DNA of 64,000 bases, from positions 46,343,682-46,407,681 of the forward strand of contig OX344749.2 in the NCBI GenBank assembly GCA_947034885.2, written 5' to 3'. The notes under the pieces are model-generated. The model searched no databases and had not been told where the DNA came from. It was given only the letters and a program-made list of their open reading frames with translations. Positions 44,400-57,740 of the stretch are shown piece by piece. The stretch is from Thuidium tamariscinum. Lineage: Eukaryota; Streptophyta; Bryopsida; Hypnales; Thuidiaceae. Numbering within the stretch: position 1 is the first letter of the stretch; each line of letters starts with the position of its first letter. The translations under genes and the position numbers were made by a program.

Positions 44400-46319
44400 T
44401 ATAAGAGCACTTCCAATGCATCTCTGCAAACAATATGGGAACAGTGCAAACGGGCATTTTGACGTTGCTTTGTCAAAAAATGCTTCCCAATGTAGCCGCT
44501 ACAGCCATCTGCATTTTCTAGGGCTTTGCATATAAGAGCCCCTGCTTTGCATATTTGGGCGATTTGCCAAGTACGGAATACAACTCCGTGAGTAGATTCT
44601 CTGACAATGATGACACGTGATGGTGGTTCTGGGGTTCGAAGATGCAAAGATTCTTCAAGAAGATAATAAAAAAGGAGAGTTTGTTGTCTCCGATCTGTTG
44701 TTGCATTGGGGCATTGAAAGCTAAAAATGAACTTAGCGTGGTCCTTGCTACGGCAACAAACCCGAGCCTTACAATTTCCCGTGTTGTTTTCAGGATAAGT
44801 ATTGGAGGTAATCTAACCACTGGTTTGAAGCCTCCTTGTCCATCACTCGGTTTGTTACCATTTTGGAAGTAAATATGTACGAAATCTTTTTTTTAAATTT
44901 CATAGATAGAAGTACATGTCTTCTCTGCATCACAAAAAAATTTAGATATTTTTGAAGAAAATTGATTTTTCTGAGAATTTTTGAAGAGAAAGTGAAGAAA
45001 AAATCATATCAATTAGAAAATTATCTCAAAAGTCTGAACATTTCAGGATGTGTGTACATTGTAAAGACAAACATCATGTTGTAAACTCAACTTCTGTTTA
45101 CTTATATAAATAGAATGCAATAGACATTGAAAATGCAGCCAAAGTTCAAAATGCAATAAAATATTCAATTTTACAAATTTTTCCAAAATTCAAATTGGAG
45201 CAGATACTAGAGTGGAGGGCCTTCATTTCATTAGTTGGGGCTCAAACTCAAAAAAATGTCATTTTCGAGGAGGAATTTCTCATTTACTCAATTTCTCAAA
45301 ATACACTAAGATGGCAAATTTTGCCATCCATTTTCTCTAATTACTTCTCAACTACATGAAAACAAACATTAGTTAGACTTAAAACTCAATTGGGACTCTA
45401 TACAACTCAATATGAAAGGTCATTAAAAAAATGTGAATGGAAAAACTATTGTTCAAGTCTTCTTCAGACCCTTCAAAGTTGACCAAATGCCAAAAATTGG
45501 CGTTGTGGCGCTTCTGGGTTAAATCCTACCAATGAAGGTGAATCCAATAGGAAAACACATGAATTTTTTATTTTTTGCAAATTCCGAATTCATATCTACA
45601 ATCAAAGACACCATATTAGTTGAGTTTTGTCCTAGACATATCTTAAACATAGCTCAAAATAGAGGGTTTTTTTCAATTTTATCCTAGAGAGTACAAAATC
45701 CACCCTACTAGGCCCACCTTTGCTAGTAGAATTTTATGTCTAGGAGCCAAAGGATTAGAACACAATCACAAAATAACATAAGGGCAAAGTTCCATGAAGC
45801 ACCCATCAAAAAGCTGAAATTGAATTTTGGGGAGGTGAAACTTCATGAAATATTTTTCTGTAAATTTTCTTTGAAAAACAAGAAAAATTGGCATTTAACT
45901 CGTATCATTTCATTTTTTTTTAGATTTGTGGAATTAGTTATGAATTTTTGAAGTAGAAATGGCATAGGGATCTGGAATTGCCCCACTTCCTCGACTATAT
46001 ATGGTTTGTACATTCATGTAAAGATGAAATTGCAACATGTACAAAAGAACTACATTTAAAGAGGTGGACAATTTTAGAGCGGGAGTCCTTTATGGACCTC
46101 CTTCCTTAGAATAGTCCATTGTGGTCAAACAACCCATGGCAATCACCTAAGGTAAACTAGACTATGACAAGCAAAATTAGTTTGTCTTATCAATATTTTT
46201 GAAATATTTTAATTCTTTTGGGGTAGATGATGACATATGTACATTTGTTACAGGTTTCTAAAGTTTGCTACCCAAATGGCCCCAAACCCATCAAAAACTT
46301 ACCCATAGTGGTCATTAGA
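44400..46319. other. Mixed spacer without a supported gene
   Basis: 44402-44530 begins 'taagagcacttccaatgca', a motif seen at ends of plant MITEs, but no matching right end is clear. The frame 44642-44872 is unrecognised. 45790-45990 repeats 37560-37760. Confidence 0.4.
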
Positions 46320-46610
46320 TCATCTAAAACAAGTAATAATATTTCCTAGTATGGTTGGAGTATTTTCTAACATAGACATGACATAAAGGAATAAAGAATG
46401 TAGTTCTTGTAATGAATGTCCACTAGAAATGTATAAGTTCCTAAAGCTATCTCTAATGACTTCATCACCATTATCTAAAGCCTTGATTTGGGCCATTAAC
46501 CTACCTAACAAAGTCTTAATCTCATTTATTAGATAAAATCTACTATGGATTGATGGAAAATTATAATGGATGGTTTTAGAGATGTCTACATTAGAGAGTT
46601 GGCTTATCAT
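46320..46610 (-). other. Open frame of 96 residues, unrecognised
   Basis: Reads without stops and has a varied, protein-like composition (FYLINEIKTLLGRLMAQIKA, then SLQELHSLFLYVMSMLE) despite AT-rich surroundings. No family recognised, no promoter or splice context. Could be a gene or transposon fragment or chance. Confidence 0.3.
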
Positions 46611-46619
46611 GGACTAAGG

Positions 46620-47050
46620 TAGAACCATCTATACCTGATCACTTAAGCAATTTTAGAACAGATGATGACAAGTATGAGGTAAAGTAAATTTTTCCTATGG
46701 AGAAAAATAGGAAATATAATGATTGCAAATTTTTCATGATTTTATTCTCCAAACACATTACTATGATTTTTGAAAGCCTAAAAGTGCTTTGAACCCATAG
46801 CCAATGTCTAGAATCTTCCAATTTGGATCATAGCCGAGATTACTTTCCAATTTGGTGCTTTCTACACACTTCATGACACTTAGGGACATGTGTCATGACC
46901 TTATTAGTCCCAACCTTGAAAATGGGGAAAAAATACATTCCAAACTTTGATTGAGAATCTCTTGTAACCTTGGTTGGAAATAGTTGCATCCTATAAGTTG
47001 GATATGGGTCCTTAGTCGGGAATAGGTGGTTCTACATTAGTTTACCTTAG
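46620..47050. repeat. Dispersed repeat F, copy 2
   Basis: Shares 'acttaagcaattttagaacaga', 'tgtctagaatcttccaatttgg' and 'gggacatgtgtcatgacctta' with 56400-56790 and in part 26790-27120. Confidence 0.6.
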
Positions 47051-50000
47051 GGAATGACTCCATCATGGATTTTTTTTTCAACAATGAAATTTGGGCCACA
47101 ATCTAGTGGCTAATGATTAGTGACCTCATTAGGAACTTCCTACTTTTCAGTGTAAAATTCATTGTAAAAATTGTCTTTTTAGACCTTCCATGTTAGAAAA
47201 TATTGTGACTATGTTAAGTAGGAAGATGATTATTATAGATTTAGATTTTGTTGGTTTTGAAGTAGTCTACAAACTCTTTTTGGTCATGATACATTGAACA
47301 CTTTTAAAACTTGTAGCAAAATCATACATTGTTGGATAAATATCATATCAATTTTACTTCTTATGTCTCACATTTGTCTTAATGTGGTAAAAAAATTGAA
47401 ATTTTTTAACATCAACATGAGGCCAAACTCTTAATTATGACAACAAATGACTATTTAACCTTAGTGAAATTACATTGCTATAACAATGTACCCAAAAGTA
47501 GCGTACCATCCTCGGCCAATTAATTAGCCCCCCCTTCTCTCAAAATTTTTTTAAGCCATTGATTGTTATAAAAAAATTGCTTTCCTTCAAAATCATTGTT
47601 GATTTCTCAAAAAACCAGGATCCGTTGATCTTGTGAGATTTAATCTAAGCCGTTCAAATATAGATGCGGATATAGTACGATATACAAAATACATAGTGAA
47701 TACTAAATCTGCGTATGGATATAGATACAATAGAGATATAGTGCAGAATACAAATGCAATATAAAATGCATATACAGATATGGAATATGCGATACGGGAT
47801 GCATTATCCCATATCATTTGTCAATGAAATTGCTTACTGAAATTACAAGGAAGGGGAAGGGGATTAAAAATTTTAAAATTAAAATTAAAATTAAAATTAG
47901 AAATTATTGCCACTTTTGGATGCATTGTTCACACAATGCAATGTATCCAAAAGTGGTAATAACTGTCAAGTCCAATTCACTCAGGTAACAAGGTAGGGGC
48001 AAAGTAACCCATTCACTCAACCCCTCTAAGTCATTCTAGGGTGTAAGTAAAGAAAAAATTACCCTATTTTGTGCTATATTTATTTAACTTGTATGCTCCT
48101 CCAAAATAATTTAGGACGTCTAATTGCAAATGTGAATTCCAAAAATTTGCAAATTTAATCATGTGTGGAAAATAAAAATTTCTTCATTTTTCCAAGGTGT
48201 TGAGTGAGGGGGTTTATTCACCCCAACCCTATAACAATTAGATTTCCGCACACCAAAAAATTACTTTACAAGTCATCAAAGTCAACAAATATTTCTAGAA
48301 TTATTTCCATTTGTATATAAGGAGGTTCAAGGGTCCTAATTACACCAATGACCAATTCAAAAGTAGTGCATTCATATTCAATAATTGAAAATATTCATAT
48401 ATTGTCAATATGTCAAGAAATTAGTAAAGGGCAATGTAATTTCATTATTTTGTTTTGGACAATGAGCCTAATGCAAATGTCCAACCAAGGGTGAATGTTA
48501 AAAAAAGACCTTGTGTTCAGTGCCATATTCATTTTATTATTATACCTCTCCTAGCTAATTTTGGGGCTTGTGACTGCATTGATTGCAAATATGAACTCAA
48601 GATTTGCAAATTTTTTTTGATAGTAAATAAATAAAAATTTGTGTGTTCTCTAGGTATAAAATGCAAGGGCAAATGGTCTTCACATTTGGCTTCTTATCCT
48701 ACCATAGAGGAGACTAGGCTTAGTAATTCCACTAAAAATAAAAGATTTAAAGAAGCAACACCTAAAATAATAACACTTTTGATCTAGTTGGCCCACTTCC
48801 AAAAAAATGCAATTTTTATCGACAAATTAGTGTTAAAAGCTTAACCCTCAGAAAAAGACATTTTTTCCTTTGGGGTAGTCTAAGAAATCTTCTAGGGTGA
48901 TTTCAAATTGGATAAGCAAAAGAAACAAATTCAATTTGTATGAACATTTTTACTTTCAACTCAAAAATCTTTGCTTAGGCATCCTAGTAGCAAACAACCA
49001 CCCAAACTTATGATTGAGAGTGCTATCTCTTCTTGTGATTATTACTTCACAAAAGGAAAACCACATTTGATGCTTACAAGGAGGTGAAAAATGCAACAAT
49101 ATTTGAAAGAAATATTCAATGTAACTCTTACAACTCTTATTCCCTCGCTACAAAAGGTCCAAGGGACATGAAAAGGTTAAAAGATTCTTTACTAAAGGTT
49201 AATTACTTGAGTTCTAAGATGGAAACATATACACTAGGAGAAAAAGAAAAAGAAAGGATGTTCAAATTGACATAAAACATCTCAATATATTCCAAAGTTT
49301 GGATAAGTTTGGATAATTTCATGGATGGAAGTATATACTACATAGATGGATGTCTACTTGTCTAGATGAGCAAAAACAAATGATGTTGTTTATCCAACTA
49401 CATTTTGGAATGCATGTTGTGCTACCAAGTAAAGAAGATATAAAAGGCCACTACCTTAAGGGTTGAATGACCAATAAAATTTGACAAGGTTATTAGTGAA
49501 ATTCAAATAGATTTGTAATTTTTCAAACACTCTTATAAAATTCTACAGATTCTCAAAGTTAAAAACATAAGATAGGCTATACTAGTATACTTATTAGACT
49601 CACCCAAAATAGACACCCTTGAAGTTCTAAGCGTCTCACCTTTTTTAGTTGTTTTTCAAAATTCCTCACCTCTCATTAGCTGCTTTTGAAAATTGTGGTG
49701 GTTTTAAGTTGTTTAAGTTTTTATTCAAGACCATTTTTTAGGTGTCAAAGAATGGAACATGTTAATCTTAGGTATTGCCAACTTAATGCTGTGCGATAAA
49801 ATTTAGCTACAAGGCTTTTGCAACAAATTCTTCAATTAAGTTGGAGTAGTGATTAATAATATTTTTTAGCTTATAGTTCAAACTAGATGAAAAGTATAGA
49901 ATTGGATGAAGTATGAACAATGGTCCAATAACAAGAATTTTAGGGGATGAAAAAATAACATTTCAATCCAAATTTATCACTTTTAAAAATAAAATTTATT

Positions 50001-51469
50001 CATTTGGCAATGTATCTTTAGCTAAATGTAGTCGACACATAACATCACAAAAGCCACTATATAAATCTAAAATTGTTGTGTTGAACCTATTGTGATCATT
50101 TCATTTACATTTTAAAATAATCACCATGAATAAAATTGAAGCATTCTAGAAACTATTGATTTTTTAGTGTATTTAGTACCCTTTGACGTCATAGGTTCAA
50201 ATACTATGAAACAAAACCCATGAACCTTTCCTTTTGGAGAGGTTTCCAACTATATCAGAAAAGCAACTAGGAGATGTATGGTCTAAGAGATCTCAACATA
50301 ATAAACCAAACAAAATAACCTATCTTAACGTATATATCAACCAATATTGAGTACATAAAGTTGATTATATTGAATTCCATATTGCAAGATCAAATTGAAA
50401 ATTACCAACAATTACACTAAAAAATCATAAAATTTTCAGTTTTTTAATAATATTGACAATGATTATTTAAATTCTTTTGGATTTTTTGGATGAATCACAT
50501 GCATCATGAACTCTAGTCTTTGTTCATAAAAGATAATCATGATACTTGTCTTTGAACCTAAAAACTCATTATGTGGTTGTCAAATATAAATTGGATAGAT
50601 TGCATGATTTAAAGAATATTCAAGTGCAAGGGCATTAAAATATAAGAATGGTCCATGTTGCAACCTATATTCCCTCTACAATTGCTAATGCAATCCCATA
50701 TTCTCAATTCCAAAAAATATATAAGTATTGTAATAACCAACATCATTTGCATGTTCGTCAAATTGTTAATATATAAATTCTATAATAAATATAAATTTCC
50801 TTCAATTTTGTGTACACCAATTTGACATGATATATACCAATATACTAATTTATAGAAAGTTTTTGGAGTTCTAAGAAAAAGTTGACAAAAGATTAAAAAA
50901 TTCCAAAATATATTCTAGATGATTGAATTTTAGATATGAATAATTTAGAATTTTTTTTTTTCAAATTACTACTAATTTTTTCTTCAAAATTCCATAGTAA
51001 GTTGGTAACATATAGTATATTGCATACTACAACCGGGACTACAACATTTTTTGTTTACACTATTGAACTTTGTCCATCAATGCTTATGGTATTGTATTTT
51101 AAATGAAAACATTTTACATTTGTATTTAATTTTGTTTGTCATTGCAAGTAACAAATAGGAAATAAAACTTAATCTCTCAAAGACAATTTATGAACTAAAA
51201 TAAAATAAAATCGATTAGAGAATACATTAAGGATTTTCTTAAAATTTGAACCTAGAAAATAGATCAATATTGAAGGAAATAGCCTAGGATTGATTAAATT
51301 TTGACTCAATTTAGAGCTTTTTTTTGATGAAAGCCGTGAATATTAGAGCAAACCATGTCAAACTCAAAACTTAAAAAGTAGAAATAAATCTAAAATCAAT
51401 TCAAGAATCCAAATTTTTTTTCTTGGTTAGATTGATAAAAAAAAAGTAACGATGAAGTTTGATAGGTTA
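47051..51469. other. 4.4 kb of AT-rich, gene-free DNA
   Basis: Contains a short hairpin (47903-47962), a 'ggatatagata' tract (47650-47830) and 'ttgcaaat' repeats (48120-48190, 48560-48640). Frames near 49084 and 49913 are unrecognised. Confidence 0.45.
47903..47962. repeat. Short hairpin, about 24-bp arms
   Basis: TTATTGCCACTTTTGGATGC and its near-inverse with a short loop 'ttcaca'. Could be a minimal foldback element. Confidence 0.6.
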
Positions 51470-51599
51470 GTGTAGAAGCAAAACTTTATTCAGTGTTGAT
51501 TTTTTTTGTTGATTTGGACATGTTAATTTGGGTATTTTTTAACAGAAGAATATTGGTTGTTTTGTTAATTTGGTCACAAAAATCTATAAAAAATAAAAT

Positions 51600-51786
51600 A
51601 TTTAAATGAAATTCAACCACCATAGACAATTTGCCACGGGGCAAGTGCCATGTCATCAAAATGGCAACGTAGGTCACCTTGCTACAAGGTCCAACCAATC
51701 GACAACGGCGACATGGACATGTGGCTGCCTAGGTTTGAACCCTAGACCTCTTGGATGCCACCCCAAAGACTTTAACCACTACAACA
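51600..51786 (-). mobile_element. Candidate tRNA-derived SINE (head region)
   Basis: On the minus strand, TAGTGGTTAAAGTCTTTGG (about 51779-51761) resembles a pol III A box. GGGTTCAAACC (51742-51732) fits a B box, about 30 bp downstream. A non-tRNA body follows. A true tRNA is unlikely: no acceptor-stem pairing seen. SINE ends are not defined. Confidence 0.4.
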
Positions 51787-51881
51787 TACTAGAGTTTATG
51801 TGTCTTAAAATGAGAAGAGTTTAATTTATTTACTTCTTTCATTGTTTCCCAATAAATTTGTTAATTCAGCAAACTTTAGAG

Positions 51882-52199
51882 GCCATTTAGACATAGTAAA
51901 AGAACTTTTTTCAAAAAACTTTAAACTAAGAAAGTTGTGAAATTCAACTAAATTTCATCTGCAAAAATCCATTTTCAATTCTGAGTCTTCAATCAAAAGT
52001 TATGAGTAAAATTTAGAGAGGGGGTGGAATGAACCTTTTTTTTTGACATTTTTAAATACCTTCTCTGAATTTTACTCATGACTTTTGATTAAAGACTTGA
52101 AATTGCAAAAGGATTTTTAAAGATGAAAGTTAGTTGAATTTCAAAACTTTTCTTAGTTCAAAGTTTTTTGAAAAAGTTCTTTTACTATGCATAAATGGC
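51882..52199. mobile_element. hAT-like foldback MITE (318 bp)
   Basis: GCCATTTAGACATAGTAAAA and its inverse pair, continuing over about 130 bp per arm. Flanks CTTTAGAG (51874-51881) and CTTTGAAG (52200-52207) form a possible 8-bp duplication with two mismatches, the hAT size. Confidence 0.6.
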
Positions 52200-52534
52200 C
52201 TTTGAAGTCTGATTTTTTTAAATACCAAATTGTGCATGATTAAGTTTTTAAAAAGAAAAATCATTGTGCATACAACACCAACTATGGAGAATTAAACATT
52301 TTTCAAATGTCAAAAACTTACTTAAGATCCTTACAAGTCAAATTGAACAAAAAAGTGTTGATTTTTTTGTTACCTTAGAATTACAATATCCAAATCAACA
52401 AAAATGAAGTGTTGATTTTATGAATGTGTGCCAGAATCAACAAAAAACTATAAAAATGGTTGATACAATACCCACTTCAACAAAAAAAATATTAATTTCT
52501 TTGTTAATTTGGTCACTATTTTTCTACTAGTGTT

Positions 52535-52790
52535 AGTAGTCTAACGTGGTCGAGACATTGCCACGTCACAATTTTTAATTTTTTTTTAATTTTTAATTTT
52601 TTAATATTAAAAAATTAGTTTTGGAATTTTTGAATACTTTTCAAAATTATTTGTAATATTTTCAAAAATTCAAAAATTTTAGCCAATAGAACCAATTTGC
52701 AATTTTTGGACAACACATGATTACACAAAGGAACAATTCTTAAATGGGTTTTTCTTGCCCTCGGATCCCTTCTAATGAATTGCCCTAAAT
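52535..52790. mobile_element. Diverged MITE family A relative
   Basis: Contains 'acgtggtcgagacattgccacgtca' and 'aaggaacaattct', as in copy 772-1141, around an A/T core. Termini eroded. Confidence 0.4.
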
Positions 52791-52971
52791 ATTATTGTAC
52801 CAACACCTTGACTACAATAGAATATAATTAAATCGAATATTAATATCTTTAATAAACTTATAAAGAATTAGATATCAATATAGGATCCCTTCTTTACAAC
52901 CAATGGGATATGAATCTTGAAAAACCATGATCATTACTTGCAAGGTTTAAAGGCATATGTAGGGGATTAGT

Positions 52972-53716
52972 CCTAAAGGGTGATTGCAAGAAACACTTGT
53001 CTTTTTTTTTGTCCCCTTGACCTTTAGGAGGTAGTTTTTTGCTCATAACTTTTTCATCTTTTGTTCATTTGACTTGAAATTTGAAATAAGGGTGCCTACA
53101 AAAATTTTACATTTTGTGTAATTTTTAAAATTAAAAAAAAATTAATTTACTATTTTTAAACTGCCTCCAATTGGATGTCTACTTTGTCCATTTTGGGGGG
53201 GGGGGGGGGGGGGGGGCGTTTAATCCTATTTTTGACAAATTATGAACTAAAAATTGGCATGCAAGGACCTCATCTAAAGTTACACAAGACCACGAAGAGA
53301 TTTTTTGAAAATACTATACTATTCAACCTCCACATGTTGTCAAAGTGGCTGACTTTGTACAAGTGTAGAGAATAGAATTTTTTTTTTTTAAAGATGAAAT
53401 TTTTTGGAAAAGAAAGACCTTTACTTGGAAAAAAAATGGATTTATCATTTTCATTTTTTGAATTTTCTTACTATTTTTACCAAATTAGTGAAAAAAGAGT
53501 TGTTTTCATTGTATTTTCCATTGTCTATAACATTTAGAGAAAAAAATTCTTAGGTCTGCATTTCAAGAGACATAATATTCTCATTGCTCTTCAAATTATC
53601 CATATTTTTTTCAATTTAAAAAAAATTTATTTCAAAGGGTCACAGGACTCACAAGACTCATTGATTTTGAGCCATTTTGAGACAAAACCAGTAAGTATTT
53701 CTTGCAATGACCCTAA
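52972..53716. mobile_element. Family D element, copy 4 (about 745 bp)
   Basis: AAGGGTGATTGCAAGAAACA at the left, GTATTTCTTGCAATGACCCT at the right. Contains a 22-G run at 53195-53216. Confidence 0.65.
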
Positions 53717-55467
53717 ACAACATTTATAGTCTAAACTTCATTAGATTTCTACATTAAAACACACATCCAAAAATTTGATATTTTTCACAAGTAATAATAC
53801 ATGTCTAAAAATTAATCTCATTTTTTCAAAACCAAAAACATCAAATTAAGTTTTAAGTGATTTTTTAAAATAATTTATTTATAAAAATTCAACTAATTAC
53901 AAAAATTCTCAAAATAATACAATTCTTTTAAGAAAATGAAATAATAATAACAATGCACTCAAAAGAAGCTGCCACCTCTTTGTTTGCATTAATTCCACCC
54001 CTCTTTCTTAAAAAAATCACAAGTTGTTGATTTAAGAAGGAAAAAAATATTGCCCCTTAGAAATGCCGTCCATTTTTCAAAAAATCACAAGCCATTGATC
54101 TTTGGGAGATTTTATCTAAGCCATCTAAATACAAATTCAAAATACAATACCAAATATGGATACAGATATTTGAATACTGTATTAGATATTTGAATATGGA
54201 ATATGGATACAGATATGACATATGGATACGAGATATAGATATGGCACATGGATATAGATGACATTCTCATTATCTCATAGTGATTGTATAGAATCCCACC
54301 CTCTCAAAATTATAAGAAGGAGATAGGTGTGTATGTAAATTCAAATTAAATATAATTTTGATATTAAAATTCTTACAATGAAACTTAAATTTTAAATTTT
54401 AAAATTTTTGAGTCCATTGTTTGTCACAATGGGCTTAGAAGAGGCAATTACCGCCTACAAACATCATGAATTAGTATACCCCTTGAACTCACATTAAATG
54501 AAATTCAATATAAAAAATTCAAAAGTCATGTATTTTGAGCTTTAATGCTATCTTTAAAGTGCTACAAGAATTGTAATTTTGAAAAAAGCTAAAATGGAAC
54601 AAGAAGTAGACTATTAAAGCAATAGTTTCTTATATAAACTAAAAAAACATTTAAAATCAAGAACTATGTAAAAATTTAGTTCTTAATTTTTGAGTTGCCA
54701 ATCTAAGGCTTGAATTGTCTTTTAAGGGTTAACATGTCTTCATTCTTCTTAATGTAGATATTTAAATGAAAAATGGGTTTTCCCACATACTCTTCAAACA
54801 ACCTTCTCTAGGGTCCAAATTCTCCTTTATAGTCAATCATAAGATGGGAAAAAGCATTTTTTCATCCAACCTTTCTTGGCAAAGTTGCTTGAATATATTC
54901 TCAATGTATAATATAGCATATTCCTTCATTATGTAGTATTGACTTTCCTAAAGAAGAAGTCACTAAATTTTTCATTCATAGATCACCCTTGTTACGTAAT
55001 TTGGCCAATTCTTGCTCTTTACTCTTGATATGAATTTCATCCATAAAGATGATATTTTTTGAATTTGAAAATAGTTAATGAAAAGAAGTTTATCAAGTTT
55101 AGTTTCCACTCTGGTTGAAAAATTCAAAAGAATCATAAAATTAAATTGTTTATTGCAATTTGAACTTTGGGCCTATAACCATAATATGCTCAAGTACAAT
55201 AGTAGAATGACACAATAACTGTTTTTACACCATAATGTTCTACACTACAAAATACACCAACCATACATGTAAATTAGTTTCGGCAAGTTCACACATAGGA
55301 ATTTTTTATATTTTTGGCACTTTAGAAGGAGATTCTTAATTTTGGATTGATTCTTTCTATTCATGCATAAATGTGTTCTTTTTTCAAATTTTTCTCAAGA
55401 ACAATTTTTTCAAAATTTCAAAAGTAATTGTAAATAATTTTCTAAATTTTGACATCTTCCAAATTTT
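53717..55467. other. AT-rich gene-free tract
   Basis: 53740-54000 and 54480-54740 resemble 62090-62300 and 62330-62580, so a long dispersed repeat is shared with the right end of the window. No coding signature seen. Confidence 0.45.
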
Positions 55468-55674
55468 CACTAGAAGAAAACTATGTTGAATTCCATAAAA
55501 ACGTGTCAAGTTGTTTTTGTTGAGTTCCCTATTCAAAACGCAGTGGAAACGCAAAAAACGCAGGATAATGTAGAAAACTGCGTTTTTTTGCATTTCCACT
55601 ATGTTTTGAACAGGGAACTCAACCAAAACAACCTGACGCGTTTTTATGAAATTCAATGCAGTTTCCTTCTAGTG
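55468..55674. mobile_element. CACTA-type foldback MITE (207 bp) with TTT target duplication
   Basis: CACTAGAAGAAAAC at the left, GTTTCCTTCTAGTG at the right, arms pairing nearly to the centre. TTT on both sides (55465-55467, 55675-55677). Same terminal motif as 33368-33528. Confidence 0.78.
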
Positions 55675-57740
55675 TTTCGTAAGGTATTTACAAAACTAAC
55701 CTACACATACAGTATGCTAAAAATTTCAGATTTTGATGAAATTGAGCATATGCTGAATTTGATGTGAATTTTCTTCATTTTTTCCTTTGAAAATTCATAG
55801 TAAATTCAAATTCTCACCATAACATTCAGTAGCCTGAGTAAGGGCTGCTTTTCAACTCCGAAGCCCCAACTAAACAGAGTTCATCCATGTAGTCAGAAAG
55901 GAAAGAAGGTACAAATTAGTTTATAGTAACTTACTTGAAATGGTGCATGTCAACTTGTCTTGGGAGCACAATCTATTAGCACAAGTTATTGTACCATGGC
56001 AGTAGGCCACTGGATCAGCTTGATTTACTTTGTTAAATGCTAAGTCAATTGTAGGCAACTGAACAAGCAAGGGACTGCCCAACCTCAAACTCTAAAATCA
56101 ATAGTTACTGATATGGTGCGAAATATTCTCCACCATATCATCCTCTAGATGAAATGGTGTGGAATATTCCACACCATTCCATCCACGGGAAGGCAGCTCT
56201 TCTCACTGCTACTGAATGTTATGAGTGAGACTTTAGGGATTACAATAAGCTCAATAATACCCTTCAAAAATGAAACATCATTACCCGTGCAAAACGTAAT
56301 CCACACCCAACACTGAGCACAACAGGATGTTCTACTTTGCATACTGATCTCAGTCAAAATACACTCATCCGATTTCCAGAGAACTGTTTGTTGTATCTGC
56401 TTTTCCAGTCCTGCCATCAGATATGGTTGAGGCACTAGTAACCAATCATTTAAGCAATTTTGGAGCAGATTGTGCATAGTAGGAAGTACAAATAATTCCC
56501 ATGTAGGAAGATAGGAAACATGGAGATAGAAAATTTTCAGAATTTTATTCCCAAAGTTGAAATTACTCTGAATTTTGGGAGGCAGAAAGTGCATTTCACC
56601 TAAAGCTAGTGTCTTCCAATTCCAATCATTCAAGAATTACTTTCCCACCCACTACTTCCTACTTCCTTTCCTCACTAATTTGGGACATGTGTTATAACCT
56701 TATTAATTAAGTCTCAACCTCAAAAAGGAAAAAAACCCGCAATTCAAGCTCTGCTTGGAAATGTGTTCTGGCCTTGACTGGAAATCCTGCACCCGTACAG
56801 GTTGGGTGCTGGGCGTGGCTGGTTATCAGTGCCTCAACCTTATTGAGACAAAAGGAGTTCGGGTTCGGCGAGGTAGACGAGTCTGGAGATATAAACGACG
56901 ACTAAGTAATGATCCAGGATTTCCACGACTCCAGTGCTACCTGGGGAGGAGGCATGTGCTAAAAGCTCTTGTTACCAGACAACTACAGTCTGAACTCCTA
57001 ATGCCTACATAATCTGCCCACCACTAACAGCTTCATCATAAAACAGAGCACCCCAATAGCAACCACCTATACGAAAGATTTCTGGTTGAAAGAAAATTTG
57101 GATATCAGCAAAGGCCATGAGGAAGTAGACATTATTTACCTCACAATCGGAGATCCCCAAGCATCGGGTCAAATAAGATGAGTTCGCAGTCGCTTCCGGT
57201 GCAGCATGCTTAATAGGAGCGCCTCCAATCAAGGTTCCAGATTGAAACACATGCTAATGGCTTGCGACCATTATACATGACCACAAGCTTTTCAAAATTC
57301 TAGACTCACAACTTAGACAGGTGCTAAACGTGGGGAAAAACACCGATCAGGAAAGACACTCTGCATAGTAAGTACTGAACAACTAGGCAACGTAAGGAAT
57401 GGTAAACAATAACCACCATCAGGAAACATATTCATCAACATAACAAGCCGTCACCTTCACGATATTCACAAACTAAACATACATTCCCACTGGCAACAAA
57501 ATTATTTCCAAGAATTACGGTATTTTTGAGCTACATGAAATATTACATCCGACGACCAGCTCGAGGAATTCCCAGTGACATTCTAGACACCAGAGTTCAT
57601 TGCCACTTCTCCTTCGCAGTCATCACTATTCGACAATATAAACCCTACCTACAGCAGGACAGTGATCCCTAACCCCACTATACACACCTCACATCCACAC
57701 ATCTTCAAACAATCACACGCTCCCTAAATAAGGAAGCACA
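55675..57740. other. Flank downstream of PEX22, with dispersed repeat F
   Basis: 56400-56790 is repeat F. 57250-57740 is GC-richer and probably PEX22 3' UTR. Frames at 56145-56633 and 56755-57012 have no recognised domain. Confidence 0.45.

Larger units (their letters stand above)
51470..52532. mobile_element. Large diverged foldback (about 1.06 kb) with nested insertions
   Basis: The left zone 'tgttgattttttttgttgatttgg' and 'gttaatttggtcac' recur inverted near 52350-52520. The right end closes in CTAGTG, as in the CACTA foldbacks at 33368 and 55468. The left end is eroded. Inside are a tRNA-like segment and a smaller hairpin. Confidence 0.4.

Noticed and set aside
51732..51780. A genuine tRNA gene on the minus strand
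   Set aside because: A and B box-like motifs are present but I could not pair an acceptor stem or a standard anticodon arm; SINE head is a better fit.
56145..57012. 162-residue minus frame and 85-residue plus frame as genes
   Set aside because: They overlap dispersed repeat F or lack any domain; frames not shared with the other repeat copies.
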